From positions 1-8,716 of the forward strand of contig CAYZYC010000100.1 in NCBI GenBank assembly GCA_964481165.1: 8,716 bases of DNA, in the 5' to 3' direction. The notes beneath the pieces were generated by a model, which was given only the letters and a program-made list of their open reading frames with translations, ran no database searches and was not told the DNA's origin. The translations under genes and the position numbers were made by a program. Shown in pieces: positions 5,950-8,716 of the stretch. This DNA comes from Zeimonas sp964481165. GTDB taxonomy: Bacteria; Pseudomonadota; Gammaproteobacteria; Burkholderiales; Burkholderiaceae_E. Positions within the stretch are counted from its first letter, which is position 1, and every line of letters begins with the position of its first letter.

Positions 5950-7028
5950 TGCGCATCGCCGTTCTCGGGGGCGGCAATGGCAGCTATGCCGCCGCGGCCG
6001 ATCTCGCCGAGCAGGGGCACGAAGTGCGCCTGTGGCGTCGCGACACGCGCGCGCTTGCGCCGCTGCTCGAGTCGCCGCGCATCGTGCTCGTCGACCATCG
6101 CGGCCGCCGCGAGGTCGCGCTGCGGTGCACCACTGCGAACGCCGGCGAGGCGCTGCGCGGCGCCGACCTGGTGCTCGCGCCCTGCCCCGCGTTCGCGCAG
6201 ATCGACATCGCGCGCACGATCGCGCCGCACCTCGCCGACGGGCAGGTCGTCTACCTGCCGCCGGGAACCTTCGGCGCGTACGCGATGGCGCGCGTCGTGC
6301 GCGATTCGGGCAGCAGCGCGCGCGTGGCCTTCGCCGAAACGGGAACGCTGCCGTACCTCACGCGCAAGCACGGACCGACCGAGGTCGCGATCACGACGCG
6401 CGCCACGCGCCTGCCGACCGGCGTCTATCCGGCGATCGACAGCGAACGCGCGCTGGCGACGATCGCGCAGGCGTATCCGGCGATCGAGGCAGTGGAGGAC
6501 GCGCTGTCGGGTGCGCTGATGAACGCCGGGCCGGTGATCCATCCGCCGCTGATCCTGATGAACGCCGGGCCGCTCGAGCATTTCGAGCGCTGGGACATAC
6601 ACGCCGAAGGCACGCAGCCGTCGATCCGGCGTGTCACCGACGCGCTCGACGCCGAACGCATCGCGGTGCGCGAGAAGCTCGGCTACGCGGCGCCGCATTT
6701 CCCGCTGTCGGATCACTACGAGAACGACCGGTGGATGTACGGCAACGCGCACGACAAGCTCGTCGGCAGCGGCGACTGGCGCGAGCACATCGACCTGCGC
6801 GAACACCGTTACATGCGCGAGGACGTCGCCTACGGGCTTGCATTCCTCGTCTCGGTGGCCGACTGGGCCGGCGTCGCCTGCCCGGTAGCGCGCGGGCTGC
6901 TGTCGATCGCGTCGGCGCTGCTCGGCGAGCCGCTCGATCGCGGGCCGCGCACGCTCGGCGCGCTCGGCCTCGCTTCGCTCGACCTGCCCGCGCTGCGCGA
7001 ACTGCTGCGCGCGGGGGCCCAAGCGTGA
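5949..7028 (+). CDS. NAD/NADP octopine/nopaline dehydrogenase family protein
   Basis: This 359-residue protein starts MRIAVLGGGNGSYAAAADLA, a Rossmann nucleotide-binding motif (GGGNG at 7-11) in the form typical of opine dehydrogenases. The second domain (about 185-325) has the hallmark NAGPVIHPPLILMNAG at residues 192-207, where His198 corresponds to the conserved catalytic/substrate His of octopine dehydrogenase. Members reductively condense an amino acid with a 2-oxo acid, or run in the oxidative direction, using NAD(P)H. Several bacterial relatives have no known substrate. Length matches the family (about 360-400). The gene follows the CoA-transferase by 61 bases and overlaps the next dehydrogenase gene by 4 bases (GTGA). 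Within a CoA-centred catabolic operon, oxidation of an N-substituted amino acid or of an alpha-hydroxy/keto intermediate is possible, but this is inference. The two LMNAGP motifs are encoded by an identical 18-base repeat. Confidence 0.88.
   Translation: MRIAVLGGGNGSYAAAADLAEQGHEVRLWRRDTRALAPLLESPRIVLVDHRGRREVALRCTTANAGEALRGADLVLAPCPAFAQIDIARTIAPHLADGQVVYLPPGTFGAYAMARVVRDSGSSARVAFAETGTLPYLTRKHGPTEVAITTRATRLPTGVYPAIDSERALATIAQAYPAIEAVEDALSGALMNAGPVIHPPLILMNAGPLEHFERWDIHAEGTQPSIRRVTDALDAERIAVREKLGYAAPHFPLSDHYENDRWMYGNAHDKLVGSGDWREHIDLREHRYMREDVAYGLAFLVSVADWAGVACPVARGLLSIASALLGEPLDRGPRTLGALGLASLDLPALRELLRAGAQA
6516..6572 (+). repeat. 18-base direct repeat inside the opine-type dehydrogenase gene
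   Basis: CTGATGAACGCCGGGCCG occurs at 6516-6533 and again at 6555-6572, exactly 39 bases (13 codons) apart and in frame. Both copies encode LMNAGP on either side of the VIHPP active-site segment. Confidence 0.75.
7013..7017 (+). promoter_or_regulatory. Probable ribosome binding site of the 3-hydroxyacyl-CoA dehydrogenase gene
   Basis: A GGGGG run lies 7 bases before the GTG at 7025. It supports the GTG that overlaps the upstream stop as the initiation codon. Confidence 0.4.
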
Positions 7029-8062
7029 ACGCGAGCGCCCTGCGCCGCGAGCCGGTCGCCGCCCTCGGCGCCGGACGGATGGGCCGCGGCATCGCCACGG
7101 CCTTCGCCTACGCCGGGCACGAGGTCCGGCTCGTCGACATCAAGCCACGCTCGCGCGAGGCGGCCGAAACGCTGCGCGCCGAGGCACTCGCCGAGATCGA
7201 CGCGTCGCTGCGCGCGATGGTCGAATGGGGTGCCTTCGACGACGCGCTGCGCGCGCAGGTGCTGCGTCGCGTGCGCTTTGCTGCGCGCGACGAGGCGGCC
7301 GATGCGCTCGCCGCCGCCGGCTTCGTCTTCGAGGGCGTGCCCGAGGTGCTCGACGCGAAGCGCGAAGCCTTCGCCTTCGCCGGCGCGCACGCCCGGCCCG
7401 ACGCGATCGTCGCGTCGACGACGTCGACGTTCCTCGTCGGACAACTCGCCGGCTTCGTCGAACGCCCGCAGCGTTTCCTGAACGCGCACTGGCTGAATCC
7501 GGCGCACGTCGTGCCGCTCGTCGAACTCAGCGCACACGACGGAACGTCGCCGGAAACGACGCAGTCGCTGCGTGCCCTCCTCGAGTCGATCGGCAAGGTG
7601 CCGGTCGAATGCCGGGCGGCGCCTGGCTACATCGTGCCGCGGCTGCAGTCGCTGATCATGAACGAGGCAGCGCGCATGATCGAACAGGGCGTCGCGAGCG
7701 CCGAGGAAATCGACCGCGCGACGCGCTTCGGACTGGGCTTTCGCTTTGCGAACATCGGTGTCGTCGAGTTCATCGACTACGGCGGCAACGACATCCTCTA
7801 CTACGCGAGCCGGTACCTTGCGCAGTCGCTCGGCGACGAACGCTACGCGTCTCCGGCGATCGTCGATCGCCACATGCGCGAAGGCCGCAACGGCCTGCGC
7901 GACGGAAAGGGCTTCTACGATTTCGCCGGCGTCGATCTCGGGCGATACCGTTCGGAGACGCTCGGGCGAATGCTCGACATGCTCGACCATCTCGGGCTGC
8001 TGCGGCGGCCCGCCGAAGACCAACGCGATCGACCGACGTCGACAGCAGGAGCCTCCGATTGA
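7025..8062 (+). CDS. 3-hydroxyacyl-CoA dehydrogenase family NAD-binding protein
   Basis: This 345-residue protein is read from GTG at 7025. Earlier codons of the same frame are the shadow of the previous gene. The N-terminal Rossmann domain has LGAGRMGRGIA (14-24) and an acidic Asp38 at the end of the second strand, predicting NAD preference. Catalytic-domain landmarks fit the family: STTSTF with Ser134, HWLNP at 155-159 with catalytic His155 and Asn158, and Glu167 twelve residues after the His in PLVEL. The position equivalent to catalytic Asn208 of human short-chain 3-hydroxyacyl-CoA dehydrogenase is Pro205 (PGYIVPRLQ). This suggests a subfamily acting on a different hydroxy acid or on a pyridine-type substrate. 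The C-terminal dimerisation domain (about 200-300) ends GKGFYDF, as in 3-hydroxybutyryl-CoA dehydrogenases. It overlaps both neighbours by 4 bases. The likely role is NAD-dependent oxidation of a hydroxy intermediate, with the exact substrate unknown. Confidence 0.88.
   Translation: MNASALRREPVAALGAGRMGRGIATAFAYAGHEVRLVDIKPRSREAAETLRAEALAEIDASLRAMVEWGAFDDALRAQVLRRVRFAARDEAADALAAAGFVFEGVPEVLDAKREAFAFAGAHARPDAIVASTTSTFLVGQLAGFVERPQRFLNAHWLNPAHVVPLVELSAHDGTSPETTQSLRALLESIGKVPVECRAAPGYIVPRLQSLIMNEAARMIEQGVASAEEIDRATRFGLGFRFANIGVVEFIDYGGNDILYYASRYLAQSLGDERYASPAIVDRHMREGRNGLRDGKGFYDFAGVDLGRYRSETLGRMLDMLDHLGLLRRPAEDQRDRPTSTAGASD
8047..8051 (+). promoter_or_regulatory. Ribosome binding site deciding the TTG start of the ABC ATPase gene
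   Basis: AGGAG lies 7 bases before the TTG at 8059. The next in-frame ATG is after the Walker A motif, so TTG is the credible start. Confidence 0.7.
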
Positions 8063-8716
8063 GTTCGCCGCTTCTCGAAGTCGACGACCTGAAGGTCTGT
8101 TACGGAAAAGTCGAGGCGCTGCACGGCGTCTCGCTGCGTGTCGGCGAAGGATCGATCGTCACGGTCATCGGTCCCAACGGCGCGGGCAAGTCGACGCTGC
8201 TCGGCGCGATCATGGGCCTGCTGCCGTGCACCGGGCACCTGCGCTACGCCGGCGGCGAGCTTGGCACCGCCGAGGTCGAGGCGCGCGTCGCGCGCGGCGT
8301 ATGCCTCGTGCCCGAACGCAGGGAACTGTTCGGCGAACTGTCGGTGGAGGACAACCTGCGCCTCGGTGCCTTCCAGCGCGTGCGCAACGGCGAGCGCGGT
8401 GCCGACTCCGATTTCGAAGCGGTCTACACGCGCTTTCCACGCCTGCACGAGCGCCGCACGCAACTCGCCGCGACGCTGTCGGGCGGCGAACGCCAGATGC
8501 TCGCGCTCGGCCGCGCGCTGATGGGCAAGCCGCGCCTGCTGATGCTCGACGAACCGAGCCTGGGCCTGGCGCCGCGCATCGTGCGCGAGATCATGCACAT
8601 CGTCGCCGACCTGCGCACCACGGGCGTGTCGATTCTGCTCGTCGAGCAGAACGCGCGCGCCGCGCTGCAGGTCGCCGACCACGGCTACGTGCTCGAGACC
8701 GGCGACATCGCGCTCG
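8059..8716 (+). CDS. livF: Branched-chain amino acid type ABC transporter ATP-binding protein (LivF), 3' truncated
   Basis: The frame starts at TTG 8059, overlapping the upstream TGA by 4 bases behind a strong AGGAG site. It runs off the window after 219 codons, and LivF proteins are about 235 residues, so only the last few are missing. Motifs in order: Walker A GPNGAGKST (38-46), LVPERRELFGELSVEDNL (83-100), which is the LivF-type region around the Q-loop with Glu in place of Gln, ABC signature LSGGERQ (140-146), Walker B LLMLDEP (160-166), and LLVEQN at the switch position, where LivF proteins characteristically lack the H-loop His. LivF pairs with LivG on the cytoplasmic side of LivHM permeases and energises uptake of amino acids, amides, urea or aromatic and other organic acids. 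Its place at the end of a catabolic operon suggests that the remaining transporter genes lie just downstream and that the importer brings in the pathway substrate. Confidence 0.92.
   Translation, partial: MSSPLLEVDDLKVCYGKVEALHGVSLRVGEGSIVTVIGPNGAGKSTLLGAIMGLLPCTGHLRYAGGELGTAEVEARVARGVCLVPERRELFGELSVEDNLRLGAFQRVRNGERGADSDFEAVYTRFPRLHERRTQLAATLSGGERQMLALGRALMGKPRLLMLDEPSLGLAPRIVREIMHIVADLRTTGVSILLVEQNARAALQVADHGYVLETGDIAL

Noticed and set aside
4607..5977. A 456-codon minus strand open frame opposite the CoA-transferase
   Set aside because: It has no motifs and only an Arg/Val/Asp-rich composition typical of antisense frames in GC-rich DNA.
6032..7024. N-terminal extension of the 3-hydroxyacyl-CoA dehydrogenase frame, suggesting a fusion protein
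   Set aside because: This part is the opine-type dehydrogenase gene read in the wrong frame. The Rossmann motif begins right after the GTG at 7025, so there is no fusion.

Overview
This window comes from a high-GC bacterial genome (by eye about two thirds G+C, with strong G/C preference at third codon positions). Gene families, gene order and codon use fit a Proteobacterium, most plausibly a Betaproteobacterium of the Burkholderiales or Rhodocyclales type. No rRNA or other marker gene is present, so this placement is inference. Every real gene lies on the + strand. Gaps are at most about 60 bases and several stop/start codons overlap, so the window looks like the inside of one long catabolic operon cut at both ends. 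I saw no promoter, intrinsic terminator, tRNA, rRNA, IS element or CRISPR array.

Layout: (1) 1-669, the C-terminal part of the catalytic large subunit of a coenzyme-B12 acyl-CoA mutase (methylmalonyl-CoA mutase superfamily, no fused B12 domain). (2) 682-4431, a complete three-subunit molybdenum hydroxylase of the xanthine dehydrogenase family in the order FAD subunit, 2Fe-2S subunit, molybdopterin subunit. (3) 4438-4689, a MoaD/ThiS-type sulfur-carrier protein with a C-terminal Gly-Gly. (4) 4700-5887, a class III (CaiB/BaiF) CoA-transferase with its catalytic Asp. (5) 5949-7028, an octopine/nopaline dehydrogenase family NAD(P) enzyme. (6) 7025-8062, a 3-hydroxyacyl-CoA dehydrogenase family protein with catalytic His and Glu but Pro where the usual catalytic Asn sits. 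(7) 8059 to the window end, the ATPase of a branched-chain amino acid type (LivF) ABC importer, starting at TTG.

Together the set suggests uptake of an organic acid or amino-acid-like compound by a Liv-type importer, CoA activation by the class III transferase, and processing of the CoA thioester by the molybdenum hydroxylase, the B12 mutase and the dehydrogenases. The FAD subunit lacks the 4Fe-4S insertion of 4-hydroxybenzoyl-CoA reductase, and the large subunit lacks the CO dehydrogenase Cys loop. The enzyme is therefore more likely an oxidising hydroxylase/dehydrogenase than either of those. The substrate cannot be read from the sequence. I do not recognise this combination as a named pathway, and it is the most interesting aspect of the window.
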